Source: Corynebacterium sp. 74A (GTDB taxonomy: Bacteria > Actinomycetota > Actinomycetes > Mycobacteriales > Mycobacteriaceae). Taken from it: a DNA stretch of 64,000 bases. The stretch spans positions 62,001-126,000 of the forward strand of contig NZ_PQMG01000004.1 in NCBI RefSeq assembly GCF_008930665.1. Reading direction: 5' to 3'. Position 1 is the stretch's first letter, and each line of letters starts with the position of its first letter. The translations under genes and the position numbers were made by a program. Below are positions 24,894-33,300 of the stretch, one piece after another. Under the pieces are notes generated by a model. That model was given only the letters and a program-made list of their open reading frames with translations. It made no database searches and had not been told where the DNA came from.

Positions 24894-25925
24894 ATTTTTA
24901 TAGGCCTTCATGGACTCGATGGCGCCGGCGAGATCGGTGACCTTAATGATGTCCATATCGCCGTGATCGCCCTTGAGCGCCTCCGCACAATTGGCTTCCG
25001 GGGCGAGGAATACCTCCGCACCCGCATCCCGGTGGGCGGCCGTGACCTTATGCTGGATGCCGCCAATGGGGCCGACGGTGCCGTCATTACTAATGGTGCC
25101 GGTGCCGGCGACATGCAAGGAGGCATTAATGTCTTCGGCAGATAGCTTCTCCACCACGGCGAGGGTGAAGATCAGCCCCGCGGAGGGGCCACCGACGTCC
25201 TCGAGATGGAAATCCACATCGAGGTTGTCGCCCGGAACTGCGCTCATCACCACGCCCAGCAACGGCGTGCCCGGAGCGCGGGGGTTGTCCCCCAGCTCGA
25301 CGGTGATGGCCTGTTCTGTGCCGTCCTCATTACGCAGGGTCACTGTGACCTCATCGCCCACCTCATGAGATTGCACCGCCTCGCGGGCCTGCTCGGGCGT
25401 GGTCACTGGGGTGTCATCGATAGCGAGCAGCACCTGGCCTGGCTGCACCTGCCCCTCGGCGGCGGAGTCATCGGCCACGGAGAGCACCTCTACCTCGGTG
25501 GGGCGATTGAGATACCCCATCGCCGCCACCACCGCCGCCGATTCGGAATCCACAAAGGCCTGCTGGTTGATCTCACGGACTTCTTCTTCCGTCTTATCCC
25601 GTGGAAACACTGCCTCGATCGGCACGATCGTGTCATCGCTGAACAACCAGCGACCCATGGTTTGGGCCAGCGACATATTGTGGCGCACCACCACCGTGGT
25701 CATATCGAGGTTGCCCGTGGTCGTCTGGGTGGGCGCTCCCGTGATCTCCACGACCGGCTCCCCAGAAAACTCTGCGAGCACATCGTAGGTGGGGCCGGGC
25801 CCCTCGGCGGCATAGGGCACCGTCAGCGAGATGTCGGTGCCAGGAACGTGATCGAGGTTGGCGAGCACGGCGAGCACCACCACTGGAATGGCGCCGTAGG
25901 TCAAGGTGCGCTTACGAGGATTCAC
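24867..25925 (-). CDS. PDZ and Lon-type membrane serine protease (YlbL family)
   Basis: A membrane-anchored protease of about 352 residues. There is one N-terminal helix after a short basic head (NPRKR), then a PDZ domain (about residues 140-215) and a C-terminal Lon/S16 proteolytic domain (about 230-345). The catalytic Ser is in GGPSAGLIF and the Lys in GGIQHKVTAAH. The GTG at 25925 gives an N-terminus comparable to homologues, while the open frame extends to a TTG at 25964. The orthologue in M. tuberculosis is Rv3194c. It probably processes envelope proteins; substrates are unknown. Confidence 0.85.
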   Translation of the reverse strand: MNPRKRTLTYGAIPVVVLAVLANLDHVPGTDISLTVPYAAEGPGPTYDVLAEFSGEPVVEITGAPTQTTTGNLDMTTVVVRHNMSLAQTMGRWLFSDDTIVPIEAVFPRDKTEEEVREINQQAFVDSESAAVVAAMGYLNRPTEVEVLSVADDSAAEGQVQPGQVLLAIDDTPVTTPEQAREAVQSHEVGDEVTVTLRNEDGTEQAITVELGDNPRAPGTPLLGVVMSAVPGDNLDVDFHLEDVGGPSAGLIFTLAVVEKLSAEDINASLHVAGTGTISNDGTVGPIGGIQHKVTAAHRDAGAEVFLAPEANCAEALKGDHGDMDIIKVTDLAGAIESMKAYKNGGDYPTCG

Positions 25926-26046
25926 GACTGACCACATTACCTTCCCCACAGCACGAGGCTTCAACGCTCGCGGCCCGCGCCCTGTTCGCTCTCAGCGTGG
26001 CTGTCTCGCTAGCAAGCGCAACTCCGTGCGCGGTAGATTTGGTGCC

Positions 26047-27564
26047 ATGAGCCGTAACGGATTTGGATTTTCCTTTGGTAATGAAGACGATGACGATGAC
26101 CGCCGTCGGGATGACCAATCGCCCTTTGGCATGTTCTTTTCCGGAGGCTCGGGGGATGACCCCAAGTTTGTATCCGGTGGATTAGGCGACATGCTCAACC
26201 AGTTTGGGCAGATGCTCAGCGATATGGGCTCGAGTATGAACGACCCCAACTCGGAGGGGCCGGTGAATTATAGCCTTGCCGAGCGTATCGCCCGCCAAGC
26301 CGCGGGTTCACCGGGCTCGGTACGGGCGAATGACGCCGAGGCCGTCCGGGAATCGGTGCGGCTGGCGGAGCTCTGGCTTGACGACGCCACCCAGCTGCCC
26401 ACCTCGGAAGCCTCGGTGCAGGCGTGGAACGCCCACGATTGGCTCGAGCACACGCTGCCCATGTGGAAGCGTTTTGTGACGCCTGTGGCCGAGCAGATGA
26501 ACGAGGCGCAATTCGATAATGTGCCCGAGGAGGCCAAGGAGATGATCGCGCCGATGCGCGGCATGCTCTCTCGGATGTCCTCCATGAATTTCGGTATGCA
26601 ATTGGGTAATGCGCTCGGCGAGCTTGCCACCCAGGCGCTCACCGGCTCGGACTTTGGGCTACCCGTGGCCCCGCGCGATACCACCGCGGTGCTGCCGCAG
26701 AATCTGCAGACCATGTCCAAGGATCTGGGAGTACCCGCCCAGGAAGCGCTGGTCTATCTCTGCGCCCGCGAAGCCGCCCGGCAGCGCCTATTCAAGCACG
26801 TGCCCTGGCTGGTGGAGCGTCTCGTCTCCTCGGTGGAGGAGTACGCCGCTGGTCTCGTGATCGACACCTCCAATGTGGAAGAGGCGATGCGCGAAATCCA
26901 GACCGAGGCCCAGGACCCCGAGGGCATCCAGGAGGCCATGGCCCGGTTGCAGGGCATGGACCTCTCCCCCACGGTCACCTCCCGCAACGCCGCCGCGGTC
27001 AGCCGTTTGGAAACGATGCTCGCTCTCGTCGAGGGCTGGGTGGAGCTCGTGGTCACCGAAGCCATGGGCGATCGCGTGCCCTCGACCGCGGCGATGAATG
27101 AGGCGTGGCGCCGCCGGCGCGCCACCGGCGGCTCCGCCGAAAAGGCCTTTGCCAAGGTGGTGGGCATCGAATTTGCCGCCCCCAAGGTGGCCGAGGCCCA
27201 GGAGCTGTGGCGCCGCGTGGAAACCGCTGTGGGTATCGAACGCCGCGACGCGGTGTGGGATCACCCCGACTTCCTGCCCGTGGCCGAGGACTTGGATAAC
27301 TCCGCCGAGTTCATCGACGGCCTGCTGGATTCCGAGGACTCCGGCGATTTCGATCCCATCGCAGAGATCGCCAAGCTCGAAGAGGAACTCGCCCGCGAGG
27401 CCGAGACCACGGACTCCGGCTCTGAGGATGCAGAGGCTAAGGACGCCGAGGACACCGACTCCGGCTCCGGTTCCGGTTCCGCGGATGCGGACGCTAAGGA
27501 CAGCGACAATAAGAACACCGACGATAAGGACGAGGATGATAAGGACAGCGGCCGCGACGCCTAG
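26047..27564 (+). CDS. DUF2342-family protein (annotated zinc-dependent metalloprotease)
   Basis: A 505-residue protein of the DUF2342/TIGR03624 family. Residues about 60-430 carry the conserved helical core with AHDWLEHTLPMW, LGELATQAL, EGWVELVV and WDHPDFLP. The N-terminus is a Gly/Asp-rich tail and the C-terminus a long acidic Asp/Lys/Gly region. The family is often labelled zinc-dependent metalloprotease, yet I see no HExxH motif, and the position usually read EGH is EGW here. It corresponds to Rv3195 by gene order. Enzymatic activity is doubtful. Confidence 0.8.
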   Translation: MSRNGFGFSFGNEDDDDDRRRDDQSPFGMFFSGGSGDDPKFVSGGLGDMLNQFGQMLSDMGSSMNDPNSEGPVNYSLAERIARQAAGSPGSVRANDAEAVRESVRLAELWLDDATQLPTSEASVQAWNAHDWLEHTLPMWKRFVTPVAEQMNEAQFDNVPEEAKEMIAPMRGMLSRMSSMNFGMQLGNALGELATQALTGSDFGLPVAPRDTTAVLPQNLQTMSKDLGVPAQEALVYLCAREAARQRLFKHVPWLVERLVSSVEEYAAGLVIDTSNVEEAMREIQTEAQDPEGIQEAMARLQGMDLSPTVTSRNAAAVSRLETMLALVEGWVELVVTEAMGDRVPSTAAMNEAWRRRRATGGSAEKAFAKVVGIEFAAPKVAEAQELWRRVETAVGIERRDAVWDHPDFLPVAEDLDNSAEFIDGLLDSEDSGDFDPIAEIAKLEEELAREAETTDSGSEDAEAKDAEDTDSGSGSGSADADAKDSDNKNTDDKDEDDKDSGRDA

Positions 27565-27570
27565 CCTCCG

Positions 27571-28116
27571 CTAAGCATCCGGCTCCTCCCCGCGGAGCGG
27601 ACGCTCGTCCATAAAGCTGAGGGCTTCCAAAAAGCCCTCGGCTTTTGCCGTGTGTGGGTAGCGCTCTACCCACTGCCGAAACTCGGGGCCGTGGCCACCG
27701 GGAACGAAGGTGTGCACCATTTCGTGCACGATCACCGCATCCACCACATAGCTGGGCAGTGGCTGCAGCCGGTGACTGAGCCGGATCGTGCCATCGGCGG
27801 AGGTGGTGGATCCCCAGCGCCGGCGCTGATTGTGCACCCAGCGGATGGAACTGGCCCGCGCCCGCCCCTCCAGATAGCGCTCATTGAGCTCCGCGGCGCG
27901 GCGTTCTAAGGCGGTGTCATCCTTGAGCTGGCCGCGGGAGCGCTTCGCTTCGACTCGGCGCAGCAGGGAGGCCACCATCTCGCGCTCTTGGCGCGCCGTC
28001 AATCGGGCGGGAATGCGCACCACATAGCCATCGCCGCGGGCCTCGATGGCCGCGGTTTTCTTTCTTCGCGCCGATCGAATGACTGTCACTGCGGGCTGCT
28101 CTGTACTCACAAGCAC
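27571..28116 (-). CDS. SprT/YgjP-type M48-like zinc peptidase (DUF45)
   Basis: This 181-residue protein has the HExxH zinc motif HEMVHTFV, with a third ligand in GGHGPEF about ten residues later, as in the YgjP/DUF45 metallopeptidases. The basic first ~70 residues and the WGSTT-x-DGTIRL segment are also typical. The GTG at 28116 or a second GTG two codons in could start it; no clear ribosome-binding site is seen, so a leaderless mRNA is possible. It converges with the DUF2342 gene, seven bases apart. Confidence 0.8.
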   Translation of the reverse strand: MLVSTEQPAVTVIRSARRKKTAAIEARGDGYVVRIPARLTARQEREMVASLLRRVEAKRSRGQLKDDTALERRAAELNERYLEGRARASSIRWVHNQRRRWGSTTSADGTIRLSHRLQPLPSYVVDAVIVHEMVHTFVPGGHGPEFRQWVERYPHTAKAEGFLEALSFMDERPLRGEEPDA

Positions 28117-28228
28117 GCCAGTGTAGTCCGCTCGGCTGCGCGGGGCGGGTGAGTGTAGTAGAACTATCCCCAGACACGGCGGCCACGGCCGCAGCCAGTG
28201 CAGAACGGGGTTTCGGGGGGAACGTCTT

Positions 28229-29146
28229 ATGCAAGCACCAGCGGAGCATCACGACACCGCAGCACCGCACGCCACGGTGCGCCTGCGCGAGGGCATTTCT
28301 GTGTTCATCCGCCCCTGCGGGGCACTGCAATTCGGGCAAAACCCACAGACCGCAGTGGTCATCGACGAATTCAGCCCCGTCATGGGCGCCACCATTGCCC
28401 GCTGCTTCCGCCGCGTCCATCGAGCAACACCGCGCACCCAGCTCAGCACCTGGCTCGAAGAGTCCGGTATGGCCGGCAGCGCGGCGCGTTCGCTTATCGA
28501 CGATCTCCTCCAGCACCGCATCCTCGAAGCCTGCCCCGACAGCGGCCGTACCGCGAGCCTCATCGGGCGCTCTCCCCTCGCCACGCAGGTGGCGGGCGTG
28601 CTCAGCGCCACGGGCGTGAGCCTGCACCGACCCCAGCACCCAGATTTTCTCGCCCCCTTCGTGCACGATATTGCGCAGCTGGCCACCCACCCGGTGCTGG
28701 TGATTGATGAGATCAGCCAGCACCGCTTCCTCGCCCCGCTGCTCACCCAGCTCATCGCCGAGGAGCAGCCACTGATTGTGGTGGACGTGATCGACGGGCA
28801 CTATTGCATCGGCCCGATGCGCCGCGGCACTCGCGGGCCGTGCCCCTTATGCATGGAGCTGTATCGCAGCGACGCCGATCCCGCATGGTCCGATATCGTG
28901 GCCCAGCGCGTCCCGCACAAACTTCAGCCCAGCCCCATCACCACCACCGCCACCGCGGCAGTCATCGCGGCCCTCGTCCAGGCGGTCCACGAGGGCAGCC
29001 AGCCGGAGCTGGTGCGCGCCGGCACCCGCTGGACGGTCACCCACACGGCGGTGCAGGAAGATACGGTGGCGGCCCATCCGATCTGCCCGGTGTGCTTCGA
29101 GACCTCCCAGCGGCGGCCGCGGCCGAGAACGGCGAGTGAGGGCTAG
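28229..29146 (+). CDS. TOMM cyclodehydratase-like protein (E1-type, orphan)
   Basis: A 305-residue protein with the shape of the leader-binding/E1-like half of TOMM cyclodehydratases. It has an N-terminal winged-helix-like part (about 1-95), a Rossmann-like core (VLVIDE, PLIVVDVIDGHY) and two zinc CxxC pairs (GPCPLCMELYR and HPICPVCFE). No YcaO partner, dehydrogenase or precursor peptide is nearby. The same gene occurs in the same place in M. tuberculosis (Rv3196), so it is an old, conserved core gene rather than a cluster remnant in this strain. Its function is unknown. Confidence 0.7.
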   Translation: MQAPAEHHDTAAPHATVRLREGISVFIRPCGALQFGQNPQTAVVIDEFSPVMGATIARCFRRVHRATPRTQLSTWLEESGMAGSAARSLIDDLLQHRILEACPDSGRTASLIGRSPLATQVAGVLSATGVSLHRPQHPDFLAPFVHDIAQLATHPVLVIDEISQHRFLAPLLTQLIAEEQPLIVVDVIDGHYCIGPMRRGTRGPCPLCMELYRSDADPAWSDIVAQRVPHKLQPSPITTTATAAVIAALVQAVHEGSQPELVRAGTRWTVTHTAVQEDTVAAHPICPVCFETSQRRPRPRTASEG

Positions 29147-31251
29147 CGCAGCTCGTCGAGAAGCTGCAAGAGCGACTCCCCGAACTGCTCCACCTTCATC
29201 GGCCCGATCCCTGAGATATCCAACAATTCGGCTTTGGTGGAGGGCATCTCCTCGGCGATCGCGGTGAGGGTGGCATCGGTGAACACGATATAGGCGGGGG
29301 CGTTGAGCTCCTCGGCCTCGGCGCGACGCCACTGCTTGAGCCGCTCAAAGATCGCCGCATCCGCCCCCGAGGGGCAGTCCTCGTGGCGGCCAGCCACCTT
29401 GTCCTGCGGGGTCAGCAGCGTGGTGCCGCATACTCGGCAGCGCTTGGAGCGCTTGGAGCGCGGCGGCACAGAGGACAGATCCACCTCCGGCACCACCCCA
29501 TCAAGAAAGCGACTTCGCTTCCGCGAGGCACGCCCGCCCTCTTTGCGGGCCAGCGCCCAGGAACAGCTCAGATGCTCACGGGCACGGGTAATGCCCACAT
29601 AAAACAGGCGGCGTTCCTCTTCGATGGCCTCGTTGCCGGCCTTGATGGCGTGGCTGATCGGAATGGTTTTTTCCACCAGTCCCACCACAAACACGGCATC
29701 CCATTCCAAGCCCTTGGCGGCGTGCACGGTGGCGAGGGTGACGCCCTGCACGGTGAGATCCTGCTTCGCGGCGGCGCGCTGATGCACCTGATCCATCACG
29801 GCCTGCAATCCCCAGTGGGGGTGGGAGGACGCGAGATCCTCGATCACATCCGCCAGTGCTTTCAGCGACTGCCAGCGCTCCCGCTGCTTCGCTCCTTCCG
29901 GTTCCTTCTCGCTGAGGCCCACATCGGCAAGCAGATCGCGCACATAGCCTGTGAGCTCCACGCCGCTGGGCCCGATGCGCTGCAGCTCCTCTTCGGCCAC
30001 ACCAGCGGTGCGCTCCACCTGAATCTGGCGGTTGAACTTCTGCGCGGCGCGCACCAGCAGCGCCATCGCTTGGCGCACCTCCGGCCGCTCATAAAAGCCT
30101 TCGCCTTGCTGGACTTGGTAGGGGATACCGGCGTCGGCAAGCGCCTGCTCATAGATGGGTGATTGGGCGCGAATACGAAAGAGCACGGCCATCTCCGAGG
30201 GCGGTACTCCCTGCTGCATCAGCTGCTGGATTTTGTCCACTACCCCACGGGCCTCGGCGGATTCATCTGGGTAGGACTGAAAACTCGGCGCGGGACCCGA
30301 GGGGCGCAACCCCTCCAGCTCCAGCCGGGTACCGGCGATGCGGCCGCTGGCGCGCGCGATCACGCTATTGGCCACGGAGGTGATCTCCGGGGTGGAGCGA
30401 TAGTCGCGTTGCAGGCGCACGGTGGTGGCCTGGGGATAGCGGCGCGGGAAATCCAGCAGGTAGCGCGGGGTGGCGCCGGTGAAGGAATAGATGGTCTGGT
30501 TGGCATCGCCCACCACGGTGAGATCGCTGCGATCCCCCAGCCACGCCTCCAACACCCGCTGCTGCAGCGGGGTGACATCCTGGTACTCATCAACCACGAA
30601 GGTGCGGTACTGATCGCGGAACTCCTCGGCCACCGCGGGCGCGTTCTCCAGCGCCCCAGCGACGTGGATGAGCAGGTCATCGAAGTCGAGCAGCACCCCG
30701 TCCTTGGTGTTTTTTAGCTGCTCATAGCGCTCATAGGCTTGGGCGATCTTAGCCGGATTCGCCGGGGCGGTGCGCAGCGTCTTTTCCACCTCCGCGGGAT
30801 AGGACTCGGGCGTGAGCAGGCTTGCTTTGGCCCAGGAGATCTCGCCCAGCACATCGCGGATGGATTCCGTGGAGGTATCCAGGCCCACTGCCCGCACCGC
30901 TCGGGCCACCGCGCCGAATTGATTGTCCAGCATCCGCCACGGCAGATCCCCGGCGATCGAGGGCCAAAAATAGGCCAGCTGGCGGCGTGCTGCGGAGTGA
31001 AAAGTACGGGCTTGGACGGCCGCCACCCCCATGCTGCGCAGCCGCTCCCGCAGCTCCGCGGCGGCACGGGTGGTAAAGGTGACCGCCAGCACCCGGTTGG
31101 GCGAGACCATGCCCTCGTTCACGAGATTGGCGATGCGATAGGTGATGGTGCGGGTTTTGCCGGTGCCCGCGCCGGCCAGAATGCACACGGGGCCGCGGGG
31201 CGCCGCGGCGGCGCGGCGCTGGTCCTCGTCGAGGTCATCGAGGCTGAACAT
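29143..31251 (-). CDS. uvrD2: ATP-dependent DNA helicase UvrD2
   Basis: A superfamily 1A helicase of about 702 residues. Walker A GAGTGKT lies at about residue 30; DEYQD, QRDYRST and LEWDAVFVVG motifs follow. The C-terminus has the Cys motif CRVCGTTL...HEDC and an HRDC domain (about 630-700) as in mycobacterial UvrD2. It is a 3'-5' helicase of repair and replication; in mycobacteria it is essential. The ATG at 31251 is preferred, with an in-frame GTG at 31266 as alternative. It overlaps the convergent TOMM-like gene by four bases. Confidence 0.9.
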   Translation of the reverse strand: MFSLDDLDEDQRRAAAAPRGPVCILAGAGTGKTRTITYRIANLVNEGMVSPNRVLAVTFTTRAAAELRERLRSMGVAAVQARTFHSAARRQLAYFWPSIAGDLPWRMLDNQFGAVARAVRAVGLDTSTESIRDVLGEISWAKASLLTPESYPAEVEKTLRTAPANPAKIAQAYERYEQLKNTKDGVLLDFDDLLIHVAGALENAPAVAEEFRDQYRTFVVDEYQDVTPLQQRVLEAWLGDRSDLTVVGDANQTIYSFTGATPRYLLDFPRRYPQATTVRLQRDYRSTPEITSVANSVIARASGRIAGTRLELEGLRPSGPAPSFQSYPDESAEARGVVDKIQQLMQQGVPPSEMAVLFRIRAQSPIYEQALADAGIPYQVQQGEGFYERPEVRQAMALLVRAAQKFNRQIQVERTAGVAEEELQRIGPSGVELTGYVRDLLADVGLSEKEPEGAKQRERWQSLKALADVIEDLASSHPHWGLQAVMDQVHQRAAAKQDLTVQGVTLATVHAAKGLEWDAVFVVGLVEKTIPISHAIKAGNEAIEEERRLFYVGITRAREHLSCSWALARKEGGRASRKRSRFLDGVVPEVDLSSVPPRSKRSKRCRVCGTTLLTPQDKVAGRHEDCPSGADAAIFERLKQWRRAEAEELNAPAYIVFTDATLTAIAEEMPSTKAELLDISGIGPMKVEQFGESLLQLLDELR

Positions 31252-31271
31252 GGCGTCGAAAAGCACCTTCC

Positions 31272-32102
31272 CTAGGGTTGAGTTCTAGTTGTTGAGGCGC
31301 GCAGCGCCTCGAAGAGCCTACCCGCCGCCCAGGCATGCATCATGCTGTGCGCAATCGAGCCCACGCGCGGCTGCGGGAAGCGCTGCTCGCGAATATCGCT
31401 CGCGCTCACCCAGCGGGTCTCACGCAGCTCATTGTCGGTGACGCAGTGGGCCTCCACATCAGCGGTGGTGCCGTACATGCCCAGCATCAGCGAGCCCGAG
31501 AGCGGCCAAGGCTGGCTGGCCACATAGCGCACCTCGTCGAGACGCCGGCCGGTTTCCTCCAGCACCTCCCGAACGAAGGCGGCCTCGATGGACTCGCCCG
31601 GTTCCACATAGCCGGCGATAAGCGAAAAATACTGCGAGCGCTGCGCATTGCGCCCGACGAGAATGCGGTGCTGGTCGAGCAGCTCCACCACGCCGATCAC
31701 GGCAGGGTCGATGCGCGGAAACACCCAGCCACTACTCCCCCGCGCCCGGGCGGAGTCAGCGGCATAGTCCAAGGCGGAGCCATCGGCGGGGTGAAAATGA
31801 GTGCTGGCCTTGGCCTTCACCAGGGCGAGGGCCCGCAGCAACTCTCCTTCCCCGGCGATCGAGCCCTCCCAGAACTCGGGATCACCGGGACCGCACAGCG
31901 TAGCTCCCGCTGCCGCGGCGCGCTCGAGGGCGGCGGCATCGGCCTGCACGGCATAGAGCTGGCGGCGCTTATCGACGCTCACTCGCTGTCTCATCGCCTC
32001 AGCACTGATGCCGCAGCGGCGCAGATCGGCCGCGTCGAGCTGTGCCGCGATGGTGTGGTGCGGGCCAACGAGAAGGTAGCGATCGGCAGACTGATCCGGC
32101 AC
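31272..32102 (-). CDS. nudC: NAD+ diphosphatase NudC-type Nudix hydrolase
   Basis: A 276-residue protein whose Nudix box GYVEPGESIEAAFVREVLEE is intact, followed by the SQPWPLSGSLMLG motif that marks NudC enzymes acting on NAD(H) and NAD-capped RNA. The zinc ribbon normally found just before the WVFPRIDPAVIG segment has lost its cysteines here; that region reads HFHPADGSALDYA and contains none. The start is a GTG four bases after the channel gene's stop. Order and identity match Rv3199c. Confidence 0.85.
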   Translation of the reverse strand: MPDQSADRYLLVGPHHTIAAQLDAADLRRCGISAEAMRQRVSVDKRRQLYAVQADAAALERAAAAGATLCGPGDPEFWEGSIAGEGELLRALALVKAKASTHFHPADGSALDYAADSARARGSSGWVFPRIDPAVIGVVELLDQHRILVGRNAQRSQYFSLIAGYVEPGESIEAAFVREVLEETGRRLDEVRYVASQPWPLSGSLMLGMYGTTADVEAHCVTDNELRETRWVSASDIREQRFPQPRVGSIAHSMMHAWAAGRLFEALRASTTRTQP

Positions 32103-32105
32103 GGG

Positions 32106-33236
32106 CTAGGTACTTTCTCCGCGCGGCGGCTCGGTATCGGGGATATCCGCGGAGAGCACGCGGCGCACATAGAGCAGCCGGTCGCCGGGCTCGACGGATT
32201 CCGCCTCCTGGGCGTCGATGCGGTAGAGCTTGCCGGAGCGCACCACGCCCAGCACAATATCGGCGAGGTGGCGGGGGTTGGCGCCCACCTCGTCTTCTTT
32301 GACCATGCGCTCGGCGATGGAAAAGCCTTCGCCCGGGGAAAGAAGATCTTCCATCATCTCCACCACGGGCGGAGTGACGGTGGCCAAGCCCAGCATGCGG
32401 CCGGCGGTCTCGGAGGAGATCACCACCGAATCGGCGCCGGATTGCTCCACGAGGTGAAGGTTTTCGGACTCACGTACCGACGCCACGATCATCGCCGAGG
32501 GGGCGATTTCGCGCACCGAGAGGGTGATGAGCACCGCGGCATCGTCTTGATTGGGGGCCACCACCACGGCCCGAGCACGAGAAACTCCGGCCAACTTGAG
32601 CACATCGGATTTCGTGGCATTGCCTTGAACCGTCACGAGGTTGTGCCCCGAGGCGCGCTCGAGTGCTTGGCGGTTGGTATCAACCACCACGATCTGTCCG
32701 GGCGGCACACCATCGGCCAGCAGCGCGGTGACTGCGGAGCGTCCCTTGGTGCCGTAGCCGATGACCACTGTGTGATTGCGCAAGCGCTTCCTCCATCGTT
32801 GGATTTGTAGGGTGCGGCGGGATTCCTCGGTGAGCACCGCCAGCGTCGTGCCCACCAAGAGGATCAGGAAGGCGATACGCAGCGGGGTGACCACAATGAC
32901 GTTGAGGAGGCGGGCCCGGTCGGTCACCGGGGCGATATCACCGTAGCCGGTGGTAGAGAGCGACACCACCGAGTAGTACAGCGCATCGAGAAAGGACAGC
33001 GGCTCGGTGTAGCCGCCGCTATCGAAGTACACGATCACCGTCACCGTGAGGATGAGCACGATGGCATACACCACGCGGCGCGCAATGAGCAGCCACGGCG
33101 AGGAGCGCCTGTCCTCCGGGATGCGGATGATATTCAGCAGTGCATAGTCCGGCAGATCATCCAGCTCGGTGGGGCGGCGTACCACGGGTTGCCTCGCGCG
33201 GGCTCGGGATCCGAACCTTTTACGCATTCTCGCCAC
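32106..33236 (-). CDS. Potassium channel with RCK (TrkA-N) domain
   Basis: A 376-residue channel. Two membrane helices flank the pore loop with the selectivity filter TTGYGD at about residues 95-100. A TrkA-N/RCK domain follows (VIGYGTKGRSAV at about 145) and then a TrkA-C-like domain. It is the two-helix KtrB/Kch-like type, a K+ channel gated by a bound nucleotide or ion. Corresponds to Rv3200c. The GTG at 33236 or the ATG three codons later may be used. Confidence 0.85.
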   Translation of the reverse strand: MARMRKRFGSRARARQPVVRRPTELDDLPDYALLNIIRIPEDRRSSPWLLIARRVVYAIVLILTVTVIVYFDSGGYTEPLSFLDALYYSVVSLSTTGYGDIAPVTDRARLLNVIVVTPLRIAFLILLVGTTLAVLTEESRRTLQIQRWRKRLRNHTVVIGYGTKGRSAVTALLADGVPPGQIVVVDTNRQALERASGHNLVTVQGNATKSDVLKLAGVSRARAVVVAPNQDDAAVLITLSVREIAPSAMIVASVRESENLHLVEQSGADSVVISSETAGRMLGLATVTPPVVEMMEDLLSPGEGFSIAERMVKEDEVGANPRHLADIVLGVVRSGKLYRIDAQEAESVEPGDRLLYVRRVLSADIPDTEPPRGEST

Positions 33237-33300
33237 GGCTATATCCTTGCTGCTTGGTTGCGGGGGTCATCAGTGGTGGGCACTCGCCGGCTGCACACGC

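Noticed and set aside
27098..27574. Pro/Arg-rich plus-strand frames within the DUF2342 gene
   Set aside because: Out-of-frame shadows typical of GC-rich coding sequence.
31335..32810. A 491-residue plus-strand frame opposite nudC and the channel gene
   Set aside because: It spans two well-defined minus-strand genes and shows no motif.
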